Both the position numbers and the translations under genes were made by a program. From NCBI GenBank assembly GCA_023395595.1, contig JAEWYO010000028.1, forward strand, positions 1-62,529: DNA of 62,529 nucleotides, in the 5' to 3' direction. Position 1 is the first letter of the stretch. Every line of letters starts with the position of its first letter. Below, piece by piece: positions 8,606 to 17,143 of the stretch. The DNA comes from Bacillota bacterium (lineage in GTDB: Bacteria; Bacillota; Clostridia; Christensenellales; CAG-138). The notes beneath the pieces were generated by a model. It was not told the DNA's origin and made no database searches. It saw only the letters and a program-made list of their open reading frames with translations.

Positions 8606-10518
8606 GCGTCGTCCTCCTGTTTCGCCTCAACCTTTGGCAGAGGCTTGGGTGTAATGCGATAGCAAACCGCGCCAAACGGCGGCAGCCTCAAGCGAATGCG
8701 GCAGGGATGTTCGCCATAAGGTTCATAGACGGACATCGTGGGTGCGTTGGGATAGTCTCCCGTACCGCCAAAATACGGCGCATCAGAGGAGAATACCTCG
8801 GTATAGAGCCCGTATCGCGGCACGCCAATCATATAGTCCAGCCACGGCTGCGGGGTGAAGTTAAACGTCCAGAACAGGCTGTTTCCGTCCCGGTCCGTGC
8901 GCATAAACGAGAGGATCGAGTGGATGTTGTCGTCCACACCGCACCAGCGGAACCCCGCCCAGCTATCGTCAATCTCAAACATCGGCGGGTTTTCGAGGTA
9001 AAAATGGTTCAAATCGTGCACATAGAGCTGCATCTCGGAGTGCTTGGGATAGTCCAGCAGGAACCAATCGAGCGAGTCGTCCTCTTTCCACTCGATATAC
9101 TGCCCGAACTCGCAGCCCATGAACATCAGTTTTTTACCCGGATGCGCATATTGATACGCGTATAGCAAACGAAGCTGCGCGAACTGCTGCCAATAATCGC
9201 CAGGCATTTTGCTGAGCATGCTCTTTTTGCCGTGCACCACTTCGTCATGCGAAAACGGCAGCACATAGTGCTCCGAAAACGCATAACACAGCGAGAATGT
9301 CAATTTGTCGTGGTGATATTTTCGATAGATGCTATCCATACCCATGTAGTTGAGTATGTCGTTCATCCAACCCATGTTCCATTTGTAGGCAAAGCCGAGG
9401 CCGTCCTCCGCGACGGGGCGCGTCACATACGGATAGGCGGAGCTTTCCTCTGCAAAGAGCATCTTTGCCCCGTCGAGGTTGTTGACCGCAGAGTTGAGCT
9501 TGCGAAAGAACGTCACCGCGTCGAGATTGTCGTGCCCGCCGTAGCGGTTGGGCAGCCATTCGCCGGGCTGTTTGCCAAAGTCGAGGTAGAGCATCGCGCT
9601 CACCGCGTCCACGCGAAGTCCGTCAAAATGGAATTCCCGGAGCCAATACATGGCGCTGGAAATCAAGAACGACTGCACCTGCGTTTGCTCGAAGTTAAAC
9701 AACAGGGTGCCCCATTGCGGCATCTCGCCGCGCCGGGGATCGGGGTGCTCAAACAGTGGCGTACCGTCAAAGAGCCTAAGTCCATGTGCGTCTCTCGTGA
9801 AATGCGCGGGCACCCAGTCCATGATGACGCCGATGCCTTCTTCATGCGCACGATCGACGAGATACATCAGCTCCTCCGGCTCGCCGTAACGCGCCGTCGC
9901 CGCATAGTAACCCGTCACCTGATAGCCCCAACTCGGATCATAGGGATATTCCATCAGTGGCATAAGCTCGATATGGGTATACCCCATATCCACCACATAG
10001 TTGATCAACTCTTCCGCCAGCTCGTGATAACCAAGCCCCTGTTTCCAGCTGCCTAAATGAACCTCGTAGATATTCATCGGCTGGCTGTAGCTCTCCCGCG
10101 CGTCCTCGCGGCATTCCAGATACCGTTCGTCCGTCCATTCGTAATATGGCATATCGCCGACGACGGAGGCGGTTCCGTGCGCTTCCGCGCGGAAGGCAAA
10201 CGGATCCGCTTTGAGGATCACTTCGCCGGTATACGTTCCAATTGCGTATTTATACAGATCGCCGGCTTGCGCAACACCGATGGCAACCTCCCAAACGCCG
10301 GTGGTGCCGACGCGCTCCATCGGGTCCGCCTGCGCGTTCCAGAAGTTAAACGTGCCAACCACGCTCACAGACTCCGCGTTTGGCGCCCAAACAGAGAAGC
10401 GGAATACCCGCTCGCCAAATTCGCCAACGCCTTCGTGGCAACCGAGTTCGAGATAGGCCGCCGTGGAAACGCCACGGTTGAAATAGTAGAGTGCTGTTTC
10501 GTCCGAAAATCTGCTCAT
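8602..10518 (-). CDS. glgB: 1,4-alpha-glucan branching enzyme
   Basis: Introduces alpha-1,6 branches into glycogen (GH13, cytoplasm). An N-terminal CBM48-like domain (WAPNAESVSVVGTFNFW, about residues 44-60) precedes the TIM barrel. The nucleophile lies in GLRVDAV (Asp about 304), the acid/base in FAEESSAYP (Glu about 357) and the third carboxylate in SHDEVVH (about 425). Length 638 is typical. I take the ATG at 10518; an in-frame TTG immediately precedes it. A GGGGG tract serves as ribosome binding site. It is the first gene of the glgBCDA operon. Confidence 0.96.
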   Translation of the reverse strand: MSRFSDETALYYFNRGVSTAAYLELGCHEGVGEFGERVFRFSVWAPNAESVSVVGTFNFWNAQADPMERVGTTGVWEVAIGVAQAGDLYKYAIGTYTGEVILKADPFAFRAEAHGTASVVGDMPYYEWTDERYLECREDARESYSQPMNIYEVHLGSWKQGLGYHELAEELINYVVDMGYTHIELMPLMEYPYDPSWGYQVTGYYAATARYGEPEELMYLVDRAHEEGIGVIMDWVPAHFTRDAHGLRLFDGTPLFEHPDPRRGEMPQWGTLLFNFEQTQVQSFLISSAMYWLREFHFDGLRVDAVSAMLYLDFGKQPGEWLPNRYGGHDNLDAVTFFRKLNSAVNNLDGAKMLFAEESSAYPYVTRPVAEDGLGFAYKWNMGWMNDILNYMGMDSIYRKYHHDKLTFSLCYAFSEHYVLPFSHDEVVHGKKSMLSKMPGDYWQQFAQLRLLYAYQYAHPGKKLMFMGCEFGQYIEWKEDDSLDWFLLDYPKHSEMQLYVHDLNHFYLENPPMFEIDDSWAGFRWCGVDDNIHSILSFMRTDRDGNSLFWTFNFTPQPWLDYMIGVPRYGLYTEVFSSDAPYFGGTGDYPNAPTMSVYEPYGEHPCRIRLRLPPFGAVCYRITPKPLPKVEAKQEDDA

Positions 10519-10833
10519 CAATGCAACCCCCGGGTCTATCGTTGCGAAATCAACGTGTTTTGGTCGGTTTCTTCCAGTCGTCGCGCTTGTCCATCTTTTT
10601 CGTTCTATCGTGTGCGCGTGTATTTGCCTCGCGCTTATCTGCTCTCTCTTTCTGTCATCATACCATTAATTTCCGTCAAAAGGAACATATAGTTCAGCGA
10701 TTGCGCTACCGATGCGTGTATTTTACATGCCGTTAACGAATCCGCGCTGAAAGCTGACCCCTTTCGCGCTTCCGGCCGGAAACTTAAAAATCAATCCCTC
10801 TTTCTCGCGCTCCAGCGCCTTGTTTTCGCTTTC

Positions 10834-10856
10834 GTATGGTATAATGCATGCATTAT
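10834..10856 (+). promoter_or_regulatory. Extended -10 promoter with overlapping 16-base palindrome
   Basis: TGGTATAAT (-10 box 10840-10845 with TG one base upstream) overlaps the perfect palindrome ATAATGCATGCATTAT (10841-10856). It lies 46 bases before the AEC transporter start and could be an operator site. No convincing -35 box was found. The rest of 10519-10833 must hold the divergent glg promoter, but I could not locate it confidently. Confidence 0.5.
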
Positions 10857-10901
10857 CGTGCGTTTTGGCGCGAAAAATCGTCCGAAAACCGGGGTTGAAC
10901 C

Positions 10902-11840
10902 ATGGAAAACCTGATCCTCTCCTTCAACGTTGTCGCTCCGTTGATGATCTATATGCTCATCGGCGTGGTGTTGCGCAAAGCCAATATCGTCTCTGAGCGC
11001 TTGATGCGCGACGCAAACAACATCATCTATTACGTCACCCTGCCGCTGATGTGCTATCGCGCAATTGCGGTTGCAGATATCGACGCGATGTTTGATACCC
11101 CGTTTCTGCTGTATATGGCAATCGGCATCTTCGTGACCTATGCGCTTGCCGCATGGCTCGTGCCGAAGTTTTGCAAGGACAACAACCGCCGCGGTGTGCT
11201 GATTCTCGGTGTGTTCCGCTCCAACGACGCAATCTTCGGCCTTGCGGTTGCGGCGGCGCTGTTGGGTGAAAACAACCTTGGCATGATGAGCATCGCAGTT
11301 TCGCTCTCCGTTCCGCTCTTTGGCATCCTCGCCGTGGTCGCGATGGAACGCTACCGCAGCGAGCGGGTGCGCTTTGGCACCGTGTTGCTCAGGGTGATTC
11401 GAAACCCGATCATGATCGCCTGCTATGCGGGCTTTCTCGTCAATCTGCTCAACATCAATCTGCCGGTCGTGTTGCAAAAACCCATCGATTCGTTGGCTGC
11501 GGTGACCACGCCGCTGGCGTTTGTGCTGCTCGGCGGAACTATCTCCTTTGCGGCGGTGAAGAAGAACCGCGCCGCGATCTCGGTCATCACACTACTCCGG
11601 CTATTTCTTGTGCCGCTCGTCGTCGTCGCCGCGTTTCTGCTGCTGGGATTTCGCGGGGAAAGCATCGTCGTCACGCTGATCATCTTTGGCGCGCCCGTCG
11701 CGATGGTGACTTACACCATGGCGGTCGGCATGGGGGCGGATGATGAGCTGGCGGGCACACTGGTTGCCGTCACCAGCGTGTTCTCAATTTTGTCGATGTT
11801 CCTGTTTATTTTTGCGCTCAAACAACTTGCGTTTATTTGA
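10902..11840 (+). CDS. AEC family transporter (malate permease/auxin efflux carrier-like)
   Basis: A 312-residue membrane carrier with about ten hydrophobic segments. Family features are FNVVAPLMIYMLIGVVLRK near the N-terminus, the GVFRSNDAIFGLAVA segment near residue 105, and a late PVAMVTYTMAVGMGADDELAG loop. AEC proteins in bacteria export or exchange small organic anions such as malate; the substrate here is not known. It appears to be monocistronic, with its own promoter at 10834-10856 and a short AT-rich gap to alaX. No efficient terminator was seen after it. Confidence 0.9.
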   Translation: MENLILSFNVVAPLMIYMLIGVVLRKANIVSERLMRDANNIIYYVTLPLMCYRAIAVADIDAMFDTPFLLYMAIGIFVTYALAAWLVPKFCKDNNRRGVLILGVFRSNDAIFGLAVAAALLGENNLGMMSIAVSLSVPLFGILAVVAMERYRSERVRFGTVLLRVIRNPIMIACYAGFLVNLLNINLPVVLQKPIDSLAAVTTPLAFVLLGGTISFAAVKKNRAAISVITLLRLFLVPLVVVAAFLLLGFRGESIVVTLIIFGAPVAMVTYTMAVGMGADDELAGTLVAVTSVFSILSMFLFIFALKQLAFI

Positions 11841-11964
11841 TCACTAAATCAATGTTTTTGCTTCTATTTGCACTCATAAACTTGCGTTTATATAATTGAT
11901 CGTTCGATTATTATTGTTTCACATAATTGCGTTTTTACACAGAGAATATTTACTGAGGTGCCCT

Positions 11965-13176
11965 ATGACAAAGCGATTGTATGATCTCGACAGCCACCAG
12001 ATCGAGACCACCTCCACTGTCCTCTCCTGCGTTGCCGCAAAGGATGGGTTTGACGTGGTGCTCGACCAAACCGTGTTCTTTCCGGAAGGCGGCGGACAAC
12101 CCTCCGACACAGGAACGCTCGGAGACGCAACCGTCCTCGATGTCCGCGAGGAAGAGGGTGAAATCTATCATCGCGTGGATCGCGCGCTACCCATCGGCAA
12201 GTCGGTCGCGGGCAAGATCGACTGGGTGCGCCGCTTTGACCTCATGCAGCAGCACACGGGCGAGCATCTGCTGTCGTTTTCGTTTTACGAGCTGTTTTCG
12301 GCAAGCAATGTCGGCTTTCATCTCGCGCTGGACTATGCGACCATCGACTTTGATAAGCCCCTTTCGCACGAGCAGATTCTGGAGGCGGAGCAGCTAGCAA
12401 ATCGCTTTGTCTGGAAAAACCTGCCCGTGCACGCAACGTTTTATGAGACGGAAGCGGAAGTTGCCGCGCTGCCACTGCGCAAACACGCCCAAGGACTAAC
12501 CCCGCCGATTCGCATCGTGCAGGTTGAGGGCGCGGATATGTGCACATGCTGCGCGCCGCATTGCGTGACCACAGGCGAGATCGGCTCCGTGTTTGTTGCC
12601 GACGCAAGCAGCTATAAGGGCGGCACGCGCATCACATTTTTCTGCGGAGAACGCGCGCTGAAGCTCCACCGCGCGCAGCATGACGATCTGGACACGCTTG
12701 CGCGCCGTTTCTCCTGCCAGCGGGAGGCAGTAGTCGGCGCGGTGAAGAAACTCTCCGACGATTATGGCGCGCTCAAGAAAAGTGAACGCGAGCTTGCCAA
12801 ATCGCTCAACGGCTACATGGCGGCTGAGTTCATTCAAGGCGCATCCGTAGCCGGAAAATTTCGCGTCGTGGCGCAGCTTACCTCCGGCATTGACGCCGCA
12901 CGGCTCAAAGACCTCGCGCAGGCTGCTTCCGCAGACAAAACACTCGCGCTGGTGCTCAGCGAGAGCGAAGGGCGTCTGCTCTACGTGCTCTCCTGCGGCG
13001 CGGGATTCCCGCTGGATGTGTCCGAACTCATGCCTGCGGTCAACGCGGCGCTCGGCGGCAAAGGCGGCGGCAGAGGCACGCTTGCCCAGGGCACGGCGCC
13101 CTCCGTCTCCGGTGCAAAGGAAGCGTTGGGGCAGATCAGAAGTTATTTTGTCAAACGCCTCAGTGATCAAAAATAA
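11965..13176 (+). CDS. Alanyl-tRNA editing protein, AlaX-L type
   Basis: Free-standing editing protein that removes serine (or glycine) wrongly attached to tRNA-Ala. The N-terminal part resembles the AlaRS editing domain: FPEGGGQPSDTGTL at about residues 33-46, then zinc ligands HTGEH (about 97-101) and CTCCAPHC (about 192-199). The C-terminal part is DHHA1-like, with a GGKGGGRGTLAQG loop near residue 372. Length 403 fits the AlaX-L class. The ATG at 11965 has GAGGTG seven bases upstream; earlier in-frame starts add an unlikely leader. Confidence 0.93.
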   Translation: MTKRLYDLDSHQIETTSTVLSCVAAKDGFDVVLDQTVFFPEGGGQPSDTGTLGDATVLDVREEEGEIYHRVDRALPIGKSVAGKIDWVRRFDLMQQHTGEHLLSFSFYELFSASNVGFHLALDYATIDFDKPLSHEQILEAEQLANRFVWKNLPVHATFYETEAEVAALPLRKHAQGLTPPIRIVQVEGADMCTCCAPHCVTTGEIGSVFVADASSYKGGTRITFFCGERALKLHRAQHDDLDTLARRFSCQREAVVGAVKKLSDDYGALKKSERELAKSLNGYMAAEFIQGASVAGKFRVVAQLTSGIDAARLKDLAQAASADKTLALVLSESEGRLLYVLSCGAGFPLDVSELMPAVNAALGGKGGGRGTLAQGTAPSVSGAKEALGQIRSYFVKRLSDQK

Positions 13177-13192
13177 ACCAAACCGCATACAA

Positions 13193-13223
13193 AAATGCCC
13201 GCTTTTACAACGGGCATTTTCTT
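13193..13223. terminator. Bidirectional terminator between alaX and a small membrane protein gene
   Basis: AAATGCCCG (13193-13201) and CGGGCATTT (13211-13219) form a nine-base stem with T-rich flanks on both strands. It can end alaX from the left and the minus-strand gene at 13243 from the right. Confidence 0.85.
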
Positions 13224-13242
13224 GTTGCATGATCGCGCGGGC

Positions 13243-13425
13243 TTACAGTCCTCTGAACAGTGTTCCGAGGAGAAGCAGGCCGTAGGCCGCCGTCATCACC
13301 CAGAAGTCATACTGTCTGACAAAATCGCCGACATACGGGATTGCGACATATTTGCTCACAATCGCCAGAGCGGCGAAGATCAGCGCGAGCAGCCAGATGA
13401 GGAATTTCGGTGCACTCAGTTTCAT
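13243..13425 (-). CDS. Small membrane protein, function unknown
   Basis: A 60-residue protein with two hydrophobic helices (about residues 8-26 and 40-58) joined by a short loop. It starts at the ATG at 13425 (MKLSAPKF), with GGAGGG about nine bases upstream. A longer in-frame reading from 13533 lacks a ribosome binding site. It has its own terminator. No family is recognised. The good translation signals make a real gene likely. Confidence 0.7.
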   Translation of the reverse strand: MKLSAPKFLIWLLALIFAALAIVSKYVAIPYVGDFVRQYDFWVMTAAYGLLLLGTLFRGL

Positions 13426-13550
13426 TCTTTTGACCCTCCCTGTTGAATATGGTTGCATTCTAGCATGCGCGTTGCAGAAAAACCGTTTGCTTGTCACATA
13501 GTGCCCTTCTTTTGTATCAAATGCGCATACCACTGCGCGCCTGCGCTGGC

Positions 13551-13588
13551 AAAAAAACAGGCTGTCTTCATCAGAAGACAGCCTGTTT
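13551..13588 (-). terminator. Strong intrinsic terminator after the GNAT-like gene
   Basis: AAACAGGCTGTCTTC (13555-13569) and its complement (13574-13588) form a perfect 15-base stem with a four-base loop. A T run follows on the minus strand. Confidence 0.9.
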
Positions 13589-13600
13589 GGTCGTGCTGCG

Positions 13601-14716
13601 TTACAGTGTTTTCACGAAGCAGCGGCGGCGCTTGTGTTGCACGCCCTGGAATCGATCCCACTGCGCAAGGATGTTTTCGTTGATTTCGAGCATCGGGCCC
13701 GTCTCGGCATACCGCACGCCCGCCTTGATGAGCTTGTGCTGCATATCGTCGAGGATGATGGCGTTTACGCCCTGCCCTTGCAGATCCGGACGGACGGCGA
13801 TGAGCAGCAGATCGACCGTGTCGTTCTTGCCTTTGAGCGCCTTGAGCAGGCGAACCCAGCCAAACGGCATCGTCTTGCCCTTCATCTTCTGCATGGCGTT
13901 GTCCAGCGCGGGGCAGCAGATGCCGAATGCGACCATCTCGCCTTCCTCGGTATAGACAAACGACGTGGTGCGGCGCGCGACCATCGGGCGAAACTCACTG
14001 ACGTATTTGGCAATCTGCGCTTCGGTCAGCGGAATCATGCCAAAGAGCACATACGCCCTGTTGTAAAGCAGGAACATGTCGTGGATGATTTCCTTGATCG
14101 GCTTATCACCCAGATTGACCACGTGCAGCTTCTTGCGCTTTTTCACATAGTCCGAAACGCGAGTGAGCGACTCGATCGGCTCGGTCGGAATCGTCAGCCG
14201 CATCTCCATCCAGTCCACCTGCTTGCCGTAGCCGCGCCGCGTGAGCTGGGTGAGATAGTACGGGTGGTTGTAATAGGTGTAAAAGAGGCTCTTTTGATCG
14301 AACCCTTCGACCAGCATGCCCTCGCGATCCATATCGGAGAAGCCGAGCGGGCCATGCATCGCTGCGCAACCCAGTTCGCGCGCCCAACCTTCCACGGCAT
14401 CAAAGAGCGCATCCACCACCTCGTCGTCATCGATGAAATCCACCTGCGTGAAGTTCATGTATTTTCGATCAAACGACGCATTGGCGCGGTCGTTGAGAAT
14501 GCCCGAGATGCGGCCCACAACCTTCCCATCCTTGTATGCAAGGAATGCCTTTGCCTGGCAAAACGCGAAGGCCGGGTTTTTCTCCTTTTGCATGTCGGCA
14601 ACCTGGCTCGCAAGCACATCCGGCACATAATAAGGATTTCCCTTGTAGAGCTCGAGCGGGAATTCCATGAACTTGACCAAGTCTTTCTTGGTCACGGCTT
14701 CTTTGATCGTTACCAC
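13601..14716 (-). CDS. GNAT-fold N-acetyltransferase-like protein
   Basis: A 371-residue cytoplasmic protein. The N-terminal third carries a GNAT-like layout (FLAYKDGKVVGRISGILNDRAN, about residues 58-79) followed by HGPLGFSDMDREGMLVEGF near residue 120. The C-terminal half has a second acetyl-CoA-like site (LLIAVRPDLQGQGVNAIILDDM, about residues 308-329). This two-domain arrangement is found in a widespread family of uncharacterised acyltransferases. The acceptor is unknown. It lies on the minus strand behind the DUF4349 lipoprotein gene, with a 26-base gap. Confidence 0.8.
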   Translation of the reverse strand: MVTIKEAVTKKDLVKFMEFPLELYKGNPYYVPDVLASQVADMQKEKNPAFAFCQAKAFLAYKDGKVVGRISGILNDRANASFDRKYMNFTQVDFIDDDEVVDALFDAVEGWARELGCAAMHGPLGFSDMDREGMLVEGFDQKSLFYTYYNHPYYLTQLTRRGYGKQVDWMEMRLTIPTEPIESLTRVSDYVKKRKKLHVVNLGDKPIKEIIHDMFLLYNRAYVLFGMIPLTEAQIAKYVSEFRPMVARRTTSFVYTEEGEMVAFGICCPALDNAMQKMKGKTMPFGWVRLLKALKGKNDTVDLLLIAVRPDLQGQGVNAIILDDMQHKLIKAGVRYAETGPMLEINENILAQWDRFQGVQHKRRRCFVKTL

Positions 14717-14742
14717 CTATTCCATCCCCCTGAAATAAAATT

Positions 14743-15744
14743 TTATTCGTTCTTTTTCACGGTGTCGTCCACTTCGGGAGACTCCGCCTGTTGCGCGCGC
14801 AGCGCAGCCGCTTTTTTGTGCTTGTTCTTTTTGTGCAGAATGATCGGCAGGCCGATCAGCAAAAACAGCACGCCTGCCGGAATGATTGCAACGGCAAGGA
14901 AGATGCCGATTGCGCCGATTGCATTGACCACAAAGCGCGCGCTGTTTTGGAAGCCTCTGGCCATCTTATTCCATACATCCGAAGCTTTCCAAATTTGAAT
15001 CAGCTCGTTCTCACCTTCCACAGCCGTCTTTGGCGTGCGGTTGATGGTCACGTTGAGCGTCGCATATGAGACCAGATTGTCCCAAAGGTTCATCTGCGCG
15101 GTATAGCTTTCGATATCCGCGCGCACGCTGGTGAGGCTCTGACGCACGGCAAGGATATCCTCCACCGTTTCACATTTGGCGAGGATTTGAAGCAGTGACT
15201 GCTCCTCCGCCTTTGCGTTTTCCAGCCGCGCCTTCATGTCGTAATAGGAAAGCGAAATATCGTCCGAACTCAGGCGATAATCATTCACCTTGCCCAGCGC
15301 ATTTGCCGCGGTAACCAGCGCTTCTAGTTGATCGGCAGGTACCTTCAGCGTGGTATACGCATAGTTGGTGCCCTTTTCGTCCGTCGTAGAGTAAGAGCCG
15401 GAGACATAGCCGCCAAGCGATTTTGCTTTTTCCAGCAGAGCGTTAAGCGCCGCTGACGGATCGTCCGCCGTCACGGTCATGTCCGCATTGTAGACGATCT
15501 TGCGCACATCGAAGTCGCCCGTCTGCGCGCCTGTTTGTGTACCGCTCTGTGCTTCGGGTGCCGCCGCCTCGTTGGAGGAAACCGCCTCTGCTGCCTGCGG
15601 GGCCATGTCATATGTTGTTCCGCCTGCGGGCTTTGCATAGTCCGCGGTGCTCTCTTGCGCTGCGTTTCTCGCCGCGCAGCCGAAGGAAACCAGCAGCGCC
15701 GCGCAAAGAATGAGTGCAATCAGGGTGCGTTTTGTCTTCATCAT
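14743..15744 (-). CDS. DUF4349 domain lipoprotein
   Basis: A 333-residue predicted lipoprotein. The signal peptide ends in LLVSFGCAA (lipobox cysteine near residue 22), followed by an alanine/glutamine-rich linker. The DUF4349 region begins with RKIVYNADMTVTADDPSAAL and contains a coiled-coil-like stretch (ARLENAKAEEQSLLQIL). One membrane helix near residue 280 and a basic, then acidic, cytoplasmic tail end the protein, so it is anchored at both ends. Two adjacent ATG codons form the start, with GGGGAG five bases upstream. Function of the family is unknown. Confidence 0.88.
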   Translation of the reverse strand: MMKTKRTLIALILCAALLVSFGCAARNAAQESTADYAKPAGGTTYDMAPQAAEAVSSNEAAAPEAQSGTQTGAQTGDFDVRKIVYNADMTVTADDPSAALNALLEKAKSLGGYVSGSYSTTDEKGTNYAYTTLKVPADQLEALVTAANALGKVNDYRLSSDDISLSYYDMKARLENAKAEEQSLLQILAKCETVEDILAVRQSLTSVRADIESYTAQMNLWDNLVSYATLNVTINRTPKTAVEGENELIQIWKASDVWNKMARGFQNSARFVVNAIGAIGIFLAVAIIPAGVLFLLIGLPIILHKKNKHKKAAALRAQQAESPEVDDTVKKNE

Positions 15745-15820
15745 CGATCTCCCCTTTTCCGTTTCATTCGTCCGTGTTGTTCTCATGCCGTTGTGTTTGC
15801 GGCATACAGCTTGAACACTG

Positions 15821-15935
15821 CGTGACGGAGTTTTTCTGTCACGTGTCTTCACACAGAACACTGCGTTGCTTTGCGTTTGGTTGCATGCGTCGGTCTTCGT
15901 TTGCAAAATCGATAGGAACACGCCCTATGCTGTTC
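15821..15935. repeat. Short inverted repeats upstream of the DUF4349 gene
   Basis: CGTGAC (15821-15826) pairs with GTCACG (15838-15843). GGAACA (15914-15919) pairs with TGTTCC (15930-15935). Both are in the 339-base gap 15745-16083 and could be regulatory. GAACACTGCGT also occurs twice here as a direct repeat. I see no gene in the gap. Confidence 0.4.
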
Positions 15936-16038
15936 CAATGTACTGATAATTGTGTATAGAATACCACATTTTTCAAAAAAAGAACAGGAGCCGCTTCCGC
16001 GGCAAAACGAGCCAATCGGCGAACACCGAGGCGGTAAG

Positions 16039-16064
16039 CAAAAGCCGCCCGGTCAGGCGGCCTT
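16039..16064 (-). terminator. Terminator after the sortase gene
   Basis: AAGGCCGCC and GGCGGCTTT (minus strand) form a GC-rich stem with one mismatch, followed by a T-rich stretch, 20 bases past the sortase stop. Confidence 0.65.
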
Positions 16065-16083
16065 GATCGCAATTCGGTTTGCC

Positions 16084-16947
16084 TTATCCTGCCGGGGTCT
16101 CCTCCGGTGCTTGCGCCGTTTCCACGGGAGCTTCGGTCGCGGCAACGGGTGCCTGCGTGGCTTGTTCCAGCGGTTGGGGCGCAAGATCGCCAATCGTGAC
16201 TCCGGTGTTGTCGGTGAGTTTGCAGCTCAAAAGCAGTCTGCCTTCCCCACCATCCGGCAGCACGACGCAAAAGGTGACAATCCGGTCGGAGGCGGTGATT
16301 TTTACATTGCTGGTGAACGCGGAGACCGCACGCAGCTCCTCGATATACGCGAGAAACGCATCTTCGGTGGAAAACGAAATCGGAATCGCGCTTCGGGTGC
16401 CCTCCACGCGGGAGCAGGCGAAGACCGCAAGCGTTTTTTGCGTGCCGTCCGGCAAAAAGAGCTGAATCTCCGGATTCCGCGTGAAATAATTCGGGTTTTC
16501 ATATTCCCAGAGGGAGCCGAACATCGACCCGCTGCTGAGCGCATGTCCGTAGATGACCGTGTGTCGGTCGGAAAAATCGCCGACGTTGCCCGCGTCGATA
16601 AACGGCGTGCCAAGCTTGTTGCCCACTTCATCAAAGCGATGATTGAGATAATAGTCGTTGTCCGTGGTTTTGACAACCGGCAGATTGACCGCGGTGTTCG
16701 CAAGGCGCACCCAGGCGCGTACTTCGGGGTTGATCTTGGCAAGCTGGGCAAAGTCCACCGTGTCCGCCGGGGCTGCTTTCTCCGCCAGCGTCGCATAGTA
16801 GTGGTTGCCAACCGTCTCGCCCATCAGCGCATATGCTCCGCGTCCGACGCCATAGAGCGCGCCGGCAACAAGCAACCCGAAGATGCCGTAGAGCACCGCC
16901 GTGATGATCTCCGCTTTTGTTCTCGATCTGCGTTTTTTCCGTTTCAT
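16084..16947 (-). CDS. Class B sortase
   Basis: Membrane-anchored transpeptidase that joins sorted proteins to the cell wall or to pilin. It has a basic N-terminus and one membrane helix (about residues 13-35), then the sortase barrel. The catalytic His lies in VIYGHAL (about 135), Cys in IVTFCVV (about 227) and Arg in GEGRLLLSCKL (about 237), the spacing expected for class B. The last 35 residues form a proline/alanine/threonine-rich tail, which is unusual for SrtB. No strong ribosome binding site is seen before the ATG at 16947. No obvious substrate gene is adjacent. Confidence 0.9.
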   Translation of the reverse strand: MKRKKRRSRTKAEIITAVLYGIFGLLVAGALYGVGRGAYALMGETVGNHYYATLAEKAAPADTVDFAQLAKINPEVRAWVRLANTAVNLPVVKTTDNDYYLNHRFDEVGNKLGTPFIDAGNVGDFSDRHTVIYGHALSSGSMFGSLWEYENPNYFTRNPEIQLFLPDGTQKTLAVFACSRVEGTRSAIPISFSTEDAFLAYIEELRAVSAFTSNVKITASDRIVTFCVVLPDGGEGRLLLSCKLTDNTGVTIGDLAPQPLEQATQAPVAATEAPVETAQAPEETPAG

Positions 16948-17143
16948 AAGCGCAGTATAAACCAAACGGTTTCGCTTTGCAATCCAGATGCATAGCCCAT
17001 CGCCACTATGCAATCATATTTTGCACAATATTCACGAATTTTTGCTGTATAGAAGGCGTTTCCCGTATTTTTGCGCGATCGTGAATTAACTGTGAAGAGT
17101 GTTTCATACAACACATCTTACGCGTGATTTTCATCGCCCAGCT

